NCBI GenBank assembly: GCA_030151565.1
Contig: JASLDM010000059.1
Coordinates: forward strand, 1 to 14,490
Direction of reading: 5' to 3'
Length of the DNA: 14,490 nt
Source: Flavobacterium sp.
GTDB lineage: Bacteria > Bacteroidota > Bacteroidia > Flavobacteriales > Flavobacteriaceae
Part shown: piece after piece, positions 1 through 5,583 of the stretch
Layout: each line of letters begins with the position of its first letter
How positions within the stretch are numbered: the stretch's first letter is position 1
Translations under genes and position numbers: made by a program
The notes under the pieces: model-generated
The model's database searches: none
What the model was told of the DNA's origin: nothing
Seen by the model: the letters and a program-made list of their open reading frames with translations, nothing else

Positions 1-75
1 ACCCCAACCCCCACAGCCAGTTTACTAAAATCAAAGTTCAAAGGGGTTTTTCATCAGAAACCAAGCTGAAAAGAC

Positions 76-83
76 TATTTTTG
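76..83 (+). promoter_or_regulatory. Candidate -7 element of the rlmF promoter
   Basis: TATTTTTG fits the Bacteroidota -7 consensus TAnnTTTG and lies 16 bases before the rlmF start codon. It is followed by CACAAA, giving the 14-base core TATTTTTGCACAAA that recurs exactly upstream of rlmH. No clear TTG -33 element is seen at the usual distance, only a T-run at 47-51, so the call rests on the -7 box and the repeated context. Confidence 0.5.
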
Positions 84-99
84 CACAAAGTATTCCAAG

Positions 100-1008
100 A
101 TGAAGAAGGCAATAGCAAGCAAACCCACGTTACATCCCCGCAACAAGCACCAATCGTTTTATGATTTTGAGCAGTTAGTCAAGCAAGTTCCTGAACTTGC
201 CTCCTATCTCATCAAAAATCCAGCGGGTATAGACACTATTGATTTTGCCATTCCAGAAGCACTTGTTCTGCTTAATAAAGCCATTTTGATGAAGGACTAT
301 AAGGTTACGTATTGGGAACTCCCATCGGCAAACTTATGCCCGCCCATTCCGGGTAGAGCAGATTACATTCACAATATTGCCGATTTACTAGCAGAAAACA
401 ATCAAGGAATTATCCCTACTGGCGATGCCGTAAAACTCTTGGATATAGGTACGGGCGCCAACCTTATTTACCCCATTATTGGCGTTTCAGAATATGATTG
501 GCAATTTGTAGCCGCCGAACTTGACGACCGTTCTTTAAAAGCAGCAACGCAGATTTGCAACGGAAACCCACATCTAAAAAATAAGGTAGAACTACGCCAA
601 CAACCATCCAAAACCAATGTATTAAAAAACATCATTCGCCCTGAAGATCGGTTTGCAATCACACTGTGCAATCCTCCTTTTTTCAACTCCAAGGAAGAAG
701 CATTAAGCAAAACCACACAAAAGTTGCGCAACCTAGGTAAAACAACAAACACGAAAACCGTACAAAACTTTGGAGGTCAAAACAACGAACTTTGGTGTGC
801 AGGAGGAGAAAAAGCATTTATAGCAACGTATATACGCGAAAGTTTATTATTCAAAAATCAGGTAGGTTGGTTCAGCAGTTTAGTTTCAAATAAAGACAAT
901 TTAAAACCGCTACAAGCACTGCTCAAAAAACACGACGTTAAGGAAGTCCGCGTACTGCAAATGGCACAAGGAAACAAGATCAGTCGTATTTTGGCGTGGC
1001 GCTATTAA
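100..1008 (+). CDS. rlmF: 23S rRNA (adenine-1618-N6)-methyltransferase RlmF
   Basis: This 302-residue protein carries the hallmarks of RlmF, the SAM-dependent enzyme that puts an N6-methyl group on adenine 1618 of 23S rRNA. In order: LHPRNKHQSFYDF near residues 11-23, TIDFA (46-50), LCPPIPGRADY (79-89), the SAM-binding motif LDIGTGAN (114-121) and the N6-adenine methyltransferase motif CNPPF (190-194). An NFGGQNNELWCAGGE stretch and a C-terminal SRILAWRY follow, both usual in the family. Length is normal. The ATG at 100 places the conserved LHPRN block a typical distance from the N-terminus and lies just after a good -7 box. It stands as a single gene, convergent with the lipoprotein gene downstream. 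The family assignment is firm; the exact target base is taken from family knowledge. Confidence 0.95.
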   Translation: MKKAIASKPTLHPRNKHQSFYDFEQLVKQVPELASYLIKNPAGIDTIDFAIPEALVLLNKAILMKDYKVTYWELPSANLCPPIPGRADYIHNIADLLAENNQGIIPTGDAVKLLDIGTGANLIYPIIGVSEYDWQFVAAELDDRSLKAATQICNGNPHLKNKVELRQQPSKTNVLKNIIRPEDRFAITLCNPPFFNSKEEALSKTTQKLRNLGKTTNTKTVQNFGGQNNELWCAGGEKAFIATYIRESLLFKNQVGWFSSLVSNKDNLKPLQALLKKHDVKEVRVLQMAQGNKISRILAWRY

Positions 1009-1044
1009 ATGACAAAAACCTTTTAATAAAGGCTTCTGTCATTT
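1007..1044. terminator. Nested hairpin, probable shared terminator between convergent genes
   Basis: The outer arms AAATGACA (1007-1014) and TGTCATTT (1037-1044) are perfect inverted repeats. Inside them lies a second perfect hairpin, CCTTT-TAAT-AAAGG (1019-1032). The structure starts on the rlmF stop codon and sits in the 68-base gap between rlmF and the minus-strand lipoprotein gene. A-rich and T-rich flanks on both sides would let it end transcription from either direction. Neither T-tract is long, so efficiency is uncertain. Confidence 0.6.
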
Positions 1045-1076
1045 TAATACGGGCTAGATAAGCAATTGAAAGCTGT

Positions 1077-1571
1077 TTATTTCTTTACAAACTCCAAATA
1101 GCCTCCGGTATAAGTAGTTTCACTACCCACTAAAAAAGAAGCTCCTTCAAGCACCATTTTTTTAGACGTCAATTCTTTAATCGGATAGGAATCTACAAAA
1201 TCAGACCCGTTAAATTCTAGGTTCTTATTTCGTAACGACCAGGTATATCCCATAGTAACAACATCATTATGCTTGCTACCAGGTGTACAATTGGCCTTGT
1301 TATCAACGCCCAAATAGCGCAACAACACCTCGTTGCCGTTCTCTTCTTGAAGAATCAAACGACTGTGTTTAAAGCAACCGTCCCATTGACCGTATAAGTC
1401 AGTAGATGCCTGCCCATCGCCATTTAAATCTATGGCTTCATTGCTATACCAGTTTACCAATTCCCATTCGCCTTTGATTCCAAAATCAATATCTGCGGAA
1501 TCATCTTTGCTGCATCCCGATATTCCTAGAAATACAAAAGCTGTCAATGCAAAAAAAATCACTCTTCCCAT
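1077..1571 (-). CDS. Lipocalin-like lipoprotein, probably surface-exposed
   Basis: A 164-residue protein of unknown specific function. Residues 1-19 form a short lipoprotein signal peptide (positive start, hydrophobic core ending LGISG) before a lipid-carrying Cys20. Cys20 is followed by SKDDS, which fits the K-(D/E)2 type of surface-export signal described for lipoproteins of Flavobacteriia, so the mature protein may face outward. The body is beta-rich: a GEWELVNWY stretch near 33-41 resembles the opening strand of lipocalin-like domains common in Bacteroidota. An acidic DLNGDGQASTDL segment (about 48-59) looks like a calcium-binding loop, although an isolated one is weak evidence. Two cysteines (in WDGCFKH and KANCTPG) may form a disulphide. 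The start at 1571 gives a canonical signal peptide. The lipoprotein call is solid; the domain call is tentative. Confidence 0.75.
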   Translation of the reverse strand: MGRVIFFALTAFVFLGISGCSKDDSADIDFGIKGEWELVNWYSNEAIDLNGDGQASTDLYGQWDGCFKHSRLILQEENGNEVLLRYLGVDNKANCTPGSKHNDVVTMGYTWSLRNKNLEFNGSDFVDSYPIKELTSKKMVLEGASFLVGSETTYTGGYLEFVKK

Positions 1572-1613
1572 TAAATATACGTTTTCTGTGTCTGTGTGTA
1601 AATAGGAACGTAA

Positions 1614-1643
1614 GATAGTTATTTTTATGATAGTGCCTTACAA
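1614..1643 (-). promoter_or_regulatory. Weak candidate promoter of the lipoprotein gene
   Basis: Read on the minus strand, TTG (1643-1641) is followed 19 bases later by TAACTATC (1621-1614). This has the TA and spacing of a Bacteroidota -33/-7 pair but only a partial match to TAnnTTTG. It lies about 43 bases before the lipoprotein start codon. Better-matching boxes were not seen. Confidence 0.3.
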
Positions 1644-1723
1644 TTTATTTTATTTATCTAACCCTTACCCAAATAGCCCCCTTGCCCAAAAAAGCAATTA
1701 GCAAACGCCCCTTTACCACCTGA

Positions 1724-1735
1724 GCCTTGCAAGGC
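1724..1735. promoter_or_regulatory. Perfect 12-base palindrome upstream of the FUSC gene promoter
   Basis: GCCTTGCAAGGC is a perfect palindrome ending 15 bases before the -33 box of the FUSC-family gene. Size and position suit a binding site for a dimeric regulator. No regulator gene is adjacent and no second copy was found in the window, so its role is inferred from position only. Confidence 0.35.
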
Positions 1736-1750
1736 CTACTTTTAGGTTCG

Positions 1751-1781
1751 TTGGTAAAAAGCTTGAATATTCGTACCTTTG
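1751..1781 (+). promoter_or_regulatory. Promoter of the FUSC-family membrane protein gene
   Basis: TTG at 1751-1753, a 20-base spacer, then TACCTTTG at 1774-1781: an exact fit to the Bacteroidota -33/-7 promoter. The start of transcription would fall near 1787-1790, leaving a leader of about 100 bases before the start codon at 1887. Confidence 0.75.
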
Positions 1782-1792
1782 CCCTTCCCTAT

Positions 1793-1854
1793 TAAGGAGT
1801 AAACGTGTCTTTTTTACCACACGCCCTACCAACCGAGACTCCTTACGAATCGGT
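1793..1854 (+). other. Leader of the FUSC gene with nested and alternative stems
   Basis: TAAGGAGT (1793-1800) is perfectly complementary to ACTCCTTA (1838-1845). Inside that pair, CGTGT (1804-1808) matches ACACG (1819-1823). An alternative stem, ACCGA (1832-1836) with TCGGT (1850-1854), would overlap the outer arm, so two exclusive folds are possible. The region lies wholly within the predicted leader RNA. It matches no riboswitch class that I recognise and could be chance. Confidence 0.3.
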
Positions 1855-1886
1855 CTAAAAAACCAAAAACAGGAATACCATCAGTT

Positions 1887-3005
1887 ATGCCCAAGACTAA
1901 AATAGCCGCTTTTATCCAACAAGAATCCAAAAACTTTTTCAAACTAAAAGAAACGGAACGCCTTTGGCACATTCCCCTTTTGGCGATGCTTTGCACAGGA
2001 GTGCCGCTTTTAGTTGGCTATGCTTTAGACAATCTGCAAGCAGGACTACTAGCTTGTTTGTCTGGATTGGTCATTTTGTACCTGCCCTCCAACCTTCCCA
2101 CACCGCAACGAATGATTACGATGTTGGTTTGTGCCTTTGGATTCCTCTTATCTTTTGCAGTAGGCATCACCTTTAGTTTTAACTTTATCGTATCATCGGT
2201 AGTCTTTGGACTTTTTGTAACCGGCGTACATTGGACCAGTCTCTATTTCAAAACACGTCCTCCGGGCAGTTTCTTCTTTATTATGATTGCCTCTATGGCC
2301 AGCAGTGCTCCTTTTGACCAAAATACCATAGCCGAAAAACTAGGCTATGTTGTTATGGGAACTATGTTTGCCTGTTTGATGGCGTTGCTGTACAGCATTA
2401 TAGTCAGTGCCCAAAAAACGGCAAAGCCCCAAACCAGCCAACCCTTGCAAGCCGTATCCATCACCGATCAGTTTGACTATTTGATAGAAGCCTGCCTTGT
2501 TGGTACCTTTATGTTTATATCCCTATTAGTGGGGCATCTGCTGCAATTTGACAATCCATATTGGATACCCATTTCGTGTGCCGCCATTATGCAAGGCGTT
2601 TCCAGATACCACGTCAGTCAGCGTGCCGTACACCGCATCATCGGAACATTTGTAGGTTTAGGTCTCTGTTGGATTATTATCTCTATCAGCGATACGCCTT
2701 TATACTACTGCATCTGCATTATGCTATTGCAGTTCATCATCGAAATGCTTATCGTGCGCCACTATGCCTTTGCCGTAGTCTTTATCACAGCAATTACCAT
2801 TTTACTTGCCGAGGTAGGCAAGCCGTTAATTACCGATCCAAATGCCTTGATTCAAGCCCGATTTATAGACATTGTAGTCGGCAGTCTGATTGGCGTTTGT
2901 GGCGGCTCGTTTATCCATCACGACCAATTGCGCAAACAAACTTTAAACAGCGTACGAGAAACCAGAGTTCGCCTAAAAAAGAAAAAACAGCGTAAAAAAG
3001 CCTAA
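1887..3005 (+). CDS. FUSC family inner-membrane protein
   Basis: A 372-residue, very hydrophobic protein with two membrane blocks of roughly five segments each (about residues 25-175 and 198-345), joined by a short cytoplasmic linker rich in K, Q and T. It ends in a strongly basic tail, RVRLKKKKQRKKA. The second block opens with NPYWIPISCAAIMQG followed by RAVHRIIGTFVGLGL. That pattern marks the FUSC (fusaric-acid-resistance-like) repeat, found in inner-membrane proteins linked to export of aromatic acids and other small compounds. It is much shorter than the YccS/AaeB proteins because it lacks the large soluble domain after the first block. No partner membrane-fusion protein lies nearby, so the transported substrate, and even transport itself, is unproven. 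The ATG at 1887 is the first in frame after the strong promoter at 1751-1781. Confidence 0.8.
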   Translation: MPKTKIAAFIQQESKNFFKLKETERLWHIPLLAMLCTGVPLLVGYALDNLQAGLLACLSGLVILYLPSNLPTPQRMITMLVCAFGFLLSFAVGITFSFNFIVSSVVFGLFVTGVHWTSLYFKTRPPGSFFFIMIASMASSAPFDQNTIAEKLGYVVMGTMFACLMALLYSIIVSAQKTAKPQTSQPLQAVSITDQFDYLIEACLVGTFMFISLLVGHLLQFDNPYWIPISCAAIMQGVSRYHVSQRAVHRIIGTFVGLGLCWIIISISDTPLYYCICIMLLQFIIEMLIVRHYAFAVVFITAITILLAEVGKPLITDPNALIQARFIDIVVGSLIGVCGGSFIHHDQLRKQTLNSVRETRVRLKKKKQRKKA

Positions 3006-3077
3006 TCACGATACGTAAAACCGCATACAACTGTTGGAATTAGTTGCCCTGATAGTCCCTATTTCTGATAAAAAAAG

Positions 3078-3085
3078 TATTTTTG
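3078..3085 (+). promoter_or_regulatory. Candidate -7 element of the rlmH promoter
   Basis: TATTTTTG fits TAnnTTTG and ends 17 bases before the rlmH start codon. Together with the following CACAAA it is identical over 14 bases to the rlmF promoter core at 76-89. A TTG lies at 3044-3046 but is too far upstream (31 bases) to be a normal -33 box. Confidence 0.5.
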
Positions 3086-3102
3086 CACAAACGATTTGAA
3101 CT

Positions 3103-3576
3103 ATGAATATCAAACTCATCGCTATTGGTAAAACGGACAGCAAACAACTATTAAGTTTAATAGAAGAATATACCAAACGACTTTCCTTTTACATCAAATT
3201 TGACCTTGAGATTATTCCAGACATCAAGAATGTCAAAAACCTATCTGAAAGTCAGCAAAAGGAAAAAGAAGGCGAATTGATTCTATCCAAAATCACCCCT
3301 ACCGATTATTTGATTCTCTTAGATGAAAACGGGAAAACATTCAGTAGTTTAAAATTTGCAGACGAGCTACAGAAGCGAATGAATTCTGGAGTTAAAACCT
3401 TGGTATATGTTATTGGAGGGCCTTACGGATTTTCGGATGCCGTGTACAAGAGTGCCAAAGGTAAAATCTCCCTTTCCGAAATGACCTTTTCGCACCAGAT
3501 GATTCGCTTGTTTTTTATTGAGCAACTCTATCGCGGATTTACCATTTTAAAAAACGAACCCTATCACCATCAATAA
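3103..3576 (+). CDS. rlmH: 23S rRNA (pseudouridine-1915-N3)-methyltransferase RlmH
   Basis: At 157 residues this has the standard length of RlmH, a SPOUT-class (trefoil-knot) methyltransferase that methylates pseudouridine 1915 in helix 69 of 23S rRNA, acting on assembled 70S ribosomes as a homodimer. Visible signatures are ILLDENGK (71-78), the knot motif GGPYGFS (105-111), LSEMTFSHQMIRL (124-136), EQLYRGFTI and the C-terminal NEPYHHQ, whose Tyr-His end contributes to catalysis. The ATG at 3103 gives the typical MNIKLIAIGK opening. It is a single gene, 97 bases after the FUSC gene, with its own promoter-like sequence and a long gap after it. Confidence 0.96.
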   Translation: MNIKLIAIGKTDSKQLLSLIEEYTKRLSFYIKFDLEIIPDIKNVKNLSESQQKEKEGELILSKITPTDYLILLDENGKTFSSLKFADELQKRMNSGVKTLVYVIGGPYGFSDAVYKSAKGKISLSEMTFSHQMIRLFFIEQLYRGFTILKNEPYHHQ

Positions 3577-3640
3577 TCTTGATTCAAAAATAGTCTCAAA
3601 AAGCCCCAAAACCACTGTGTTTAAAGGCTTGGTCGATACA

Positions 3641-3712
3641 TCTACCACACATCTACCACACAAGCACCAGACACCTTCGGGAAAAAAGCCGAAAACCGAA
3701 GCAGTGTGGTAC
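3641..3712. repeat. 11-base tandem duplication and adjoining hairpin
   Basis: TCTACCACACA occurs twice in direct succession (3641-3651, 3652-3662). Just after it, ACAC-CTTCGG (3671-3680) can pair with CCGAAG-(ca)-GTGT (3696-3707), a ten-pair stem with a two-base bulge. GTGTGGTA (3704-3711) is also the reverse complement of TACCACAC inside each repeat copy, so a competing fold exists. No T-tract follows, so it is not a standard terminator. Function unknown. Confidence 0.45.
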
Positions 3713-3844
3713 TTGTCTCGAACATCTCCCGAAGATGATACCCACAAAAGCTATTTCAAAGTCCATTTTACTTGTAATCTCATACAAGACAACTAACTAG
3801 AAAATAAAATGCTCAAACACGTCCTTCGTAAAGCGTCTGTATAA

Positions 3845-3985
3845 ATTGGGAGGCAAGAAGTCCAAAGTAGAATTAGCAATTATATAACACAAAAAAACTT
3901 TGAAACCCGCGAAAAACGGCGTACTTTTATTCTGTTTGTTAAGGCAAGCACAAAACAGCGCATAAAGACTATTGAAGAATCTTAA
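3845..3985 (+). pseudogene. Possible relic of a YdeI/OmdA-like C-terminus
   Basis: The frame is open from just after a stop at 3842 to the TAA at 3983-3985 (46 codons) and has no ATG. The translation contains NFETREKRRTFILFVKAST then KQRIKTIEES. The spacing of NFE, RR-F-hydrophobic, KA and RIKTIEE recalls the C-terminal end of YdeI/OmpD-associated proteins (N-F-E ... RR.FI.WI..AK..TR..RI..TIE). The usual AK...TR pair is shortened here and the domain before it is missing. Either a decayed tail or a chance resemblance; I could not align it beyond about 30 residues. Confidence 0.2.
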
Positions 3986-4055
3986 GCATAGATTGTTATT
4001 ATAGTATTATAAAAAATGATAATCAAAAATAATAGTAAATCCAAAATAGGCGCTC

Positions 4056-4063
4056 TATATTTG
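4056..4063 (+). promoter_or_regulatory. Candidate -7 element of the peroxiredoxin operon, with nearby palindromes
   Basis: TATATTTG matches TAnnTTTG and lies 44 bases before the peroxiredoxin start. The -33 position lacks TTG, which is common for promoters that need an activator. Nearby dyads are TTATA-gtat-TATAA (3999-4012), TGAT-A-ATCA (4017-4025) and ATAG-N5-CTAT (4046-4058), the last overlapping the -7 box. OxyR sites also use ATAG/CTAT half-sites, but with a seven-base spacer, so this is suggestive only. Confidence 0.5.
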
Positions 4064-4107
4064 TATCAGAAAAAAAACGAAATTAGTAACATTAAAACCA
4101 TATTATT

Positions 4108-4746
4108 ATGTCTTTAGTAGGAAAAAAATTCCCAAACATTACCGTTGATGCTATGTCTGAAATGGGTGACGATTTAAGAATCAACGTATTAGAAGAAGCA
4201 ACAAAAAACAATAAAAAAGTAATTTTATTCTGGTATCCAAAAGATTTCACTTTTGTATGTCCTACAGAATTACACGCTTTCCAAGCAGCTTTACCAGAGT
4301 TCGAAAAAAGAAACACTATGGTAATTGGAGCATCTTGTGATACAAACGAAGTACACTTTGCTTGGTTAAACACAGCAAAAAACAACGGTGGTATTGAAGG
4401 AGTAACTTACCCTATTCTTGCAGACACTACACGTAACTTATCTAGCGTATTAGGTATCTTAGACGTTACAGAAGAAGTGTACAACGAAGAATTAGATAGC
4501 GTACAAATCGAAGGATCAAACGTAACTTACAGAGCTACTTATTTAATTGATGAGACTGGAAAAATTTTCCACGAATCAGTAAACGATATGCCTTTAGGAA
4601 GAAACGTAAACGAATACTTGAGATTGATCGATGCTTATGCACACGTTCAAACACACGGAGAAGTTTGTCCAGCAAACTGGGAAGAAGGAAAAGAAGCAAT
4701 GAATGCAGATAGAAAAGGTGTAGCTTCATACTTGAGCAACAACTAA
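4108..4746 (+). CDS. 2-Cys peroxiredoxin, AhpC/Prx1 type
   Basis: A 212-residue thiol peroxidase that reduces hydrogen peroxide and organic peroxides in the cytoplasm. The active site FTFVCPTELHAF gives peroxidatic Cys51 with Pro44 and Thr48. The C-terminal GEVCPANW gives resolving Cys187, the typical 2-Cys Prx1/AhpC arrangement with a full C-terminal tail (KGVASYLSNN). A third cysteine occurs in GASCDTNEVHF near residue 77. Codons are strongly skewed (TTA for Leu, GTA for Val, AAC for Asn), which suggests high expression. It is first in an operon with a thioredoxin 18 bases downstream and a DUF6952 gene; no AhpF reductase is present in the window, so the neighbouring thioredoxin is the natural electron donor candidate. 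The symbol ahpC would also be acceptable, but I leave it open between AhpC and Prx1 naming. Confidence 0.93.
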   Translation: MSLVGKKFPNITVDAMSEMGDDLRINVLEEATKNNKKVILFWYPKDFTFVCPTELHAFQAALPEFEKRNTMVIGASCDTNEVHFAWLNTAKNNGGIEGVTYPILADTTRNLSSVLGILDVTEEVYNEELDSVQIEGSNVTYRATYLIDETGKIFHESVNDMPLGRNVNEYLRLIDAYAHVQTHGEVCPANWEEGKEAMNADRKGVASYLSNN

Positions 4747-4764
4747 TCATTAAAACAAAAAATT

Positions 4765-5073
4765 ATGCTAGTAGAATTAGATCAAGATAACTTACAAGAA
4801 ATTGTAAACTCGAATGAAAAAGTAGTAGTACAATACGCTGCTTCATGGTGTGGGAATTGCAGAATTATGAAACCAAAATTCAAAAAATTGGCAACAGAAA
4901 AAGAGCAAATGACTTTTGTAATTGCTGATGCTGAGAATTTCCCGGAATCAAGAAAATTAGCAGATGTATCTAACCTACCTACTTTTGCAACATTTGTAAA
5001 TGGTAAATTAGTGAACCAAGCACAAACTAACAAAGCTGAAGTATTGGGCGAATTAGTTAGTGAGATTGAATAA
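4765..5073 (+). CDS. Small thioredoxin-family protein with WCGNC active site
   Basis: A 102-residue single thioredoxin domain without signal peptide, so cytoplasmic. The redox motif is W28-C29-G30-N31-C32, with Asn in place of the usual Pro of WCGPC, a change expected to shift the redox potential. The partner cis-proline lies in NLPTFATF (Pro72). Helix and strand order fit the fold (VVVQYAASW before the motif, FVIADAENF after it). It starts 18 bases after the peroxiredoxin stop and is followed 17 bases later by a DUF6952 gene. I infer that it reduces the peroxiredoxin upstream; this is not shown by sequence. The N-terminus is slightly short, with no room for a targeting sequence. Confidence 0.88.
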   Translation: MLVELDQDNLQEIVNSNEKVVVQYAASWCGNCRIMKPKFKKLATEKEQMTFVIADAENFPESRKLADVSNLPTFATFVNGKLVNQAQTNKAEVLGELVSEIE

Positions 5074-5090
5074 TTTCAAAATATAAAACT

Positions 5091-5348
5091 ATGAAATTAC
5101 CAGTAATCAAACATTTAACCCAATTTATTGAAGACAACGATCAAGATTACATCATTGAAACGCTTGAAGTATTGGAACACCTTACGGAGTCTCCAGCACT
5201 AAAAGACGACGAACTGGATGTAATTGGTGAATTGATCTCCAATATGTACGGGGCTTTGGAAGTAAACAAAGCAATAAAAGAAGGCGCAACGCAAAGAGAA
5301 GCCCTTAACGGTTTTATGCAACGCGTAATGGGAGCGATTGACAAATAG
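5091..5348 (+). CDS. DUF6952 family protein
   Basis: A small acidic protein of 85 residues, matching from memory the DUF6952 family found in Bacteroidota: opening MKLPVIKHLTQFIEDND, central LEVLEHLTESPALKDDELDVIGELISNMYGA in two pieces, and ending FMQRVMGAIDK. It contains no cysteine, no signal peptide and no membrane segment, and looks all-helical. It is the third gene of the peroxiredoxin-thioredoxin operon and ends 23 bases before a strong terminator. Function is unknown; the genetic setting suggests a role with the peroxidase or its reductant, perhaps as an accessory or regulatory partner. Confidence 0.85.
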   Translation: MKLPVIKHLTQFIEDNDQDYIIETLEVLEHLTESPALKDDELDVIGELISNMYGALEVNKAIKEGATQREALNGFMQRVMGAIDK

Positions 5349-5371
5349 CAAGCGCTTCAATACAACTAAAG

Positions 5372-5405
5372 AGTCCGACTTATTTAATTAAGTCGGACTT
5401 TTTTT
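5372..5405 (+). terminator. Strong intrinsic terminator of the peroxiredoxin operon
   Basis: An 11-pair perfect stem, AGTCCGACTTA (5372-5382) with TAAGTCGGACT (5389-5399), closes a six-base loop and runs straight into seven T residues (5399-5405). This is the best terminator in the window and separates the peroxiredoxin operon from tpx. Confidence 0.93.
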
Positions 5406-5529
5406 ATGCTTTACACATTCAAAACAAGAGAGATTTAGCAGTTCTATCCCCCATTTATCAAAGCATATCAGTCATTCTATTTCGCTTTGTAGAAACAGAT
5501 TTTGAAGTGCCTTAAATAAAAAAATAGTT
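5406..5529. other. Spacer before the tpx promoter
   Basis: No gene is seen. The only notable structure is an inverted repeat, TATGCTTT (5405-5412) with AAAGCATA (5460-5467), 47 bases apart and of unknown meaning. Confidence 0.4.
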
Positions 5530-5541
5530 TCTTTTAAAAGA
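5530..5541. promoter_or_regulatory. Perfect 12-base palindrome at the tpx promoter
   Basis: TCTTTTAAAAGA is a perfect palindrome centred about 24 bases before the tpx -7 box, where the -33 element would lie. The position suits an operator or activator site for peroxide control, but the sequence is simple and AT-rich, so chance is possible. Confidence 0.35.
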
Positions 5542-5555
5542 CGCTCAAAAATCCT

Positions 5556-5563
5556 TAATTTTG
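5556..5563 (+). promoter_or_regulatory. Candidate -7 element of the tpx promoter
   Basis: TAATTTTG matches TAnnTTTG and lies 20 bases before the tpx start codon. The -33 region has a T-run (5532-5535) instead of TTG. It follows a strong terminator, so a promoter is required in this spacer. Confidence 0.55.
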
Positions 5564-5583
5564 AAATTTAAAAAGATAAAATT

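Larger units (their letters stand above)
3577..4055. other. Long gene-poor gap between rlmH and the peroxiredoxin operon
   Basis: About 480 bases without a gene that I can recognise. One forward frame stays open from within the rlmH end to a stop at 3794-3796; its only plausible start is a GTG at 3617, giving 59 residues with a protein-like stretch KTEAVWYLSRTSPEDD. Another frame, 3810-3887, reads NTSFVKRLYKLGGKKSKVEL before a stop. These could be remnants of decayed genes or chance. The gap also holds the tandem repeat and hairpin listed separately. No tRNA and no clear terminator for rlmH were seen. Confidence 0.5.

Noticed and set aside
1..60. C-rich and G-rich inverted match (AACCCC at 6-11, GGGGTT at 43-48) as a terminator of an upstream gene
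   Set aside because: The stem is only six bases with a loop of 31, and the upstream gene is outside the window, so it cannot be judged.
2561..2995. Open frame of 144 codons on the plus strand inside the FUSC gene
   Set aside because: Its translation is rich in His, Arg and Cys without any recognisable pattern, and the overlapping FUSC frame is clearly the real one.
3547..3747. Minus-strand frame of 66 codons across the rlmH end
   Set aside because: It runs into the rlmH 3' end in antisense, has no promoter-like sequence, and resembles no family I know.
3735..3844. Tiny ATG-started frames of 21 and 11 codons in the rlmH-peroxiredoxin gap
   Set aside because: They have no promoter, conserved context or recognisable sequence and are within what chance would give.
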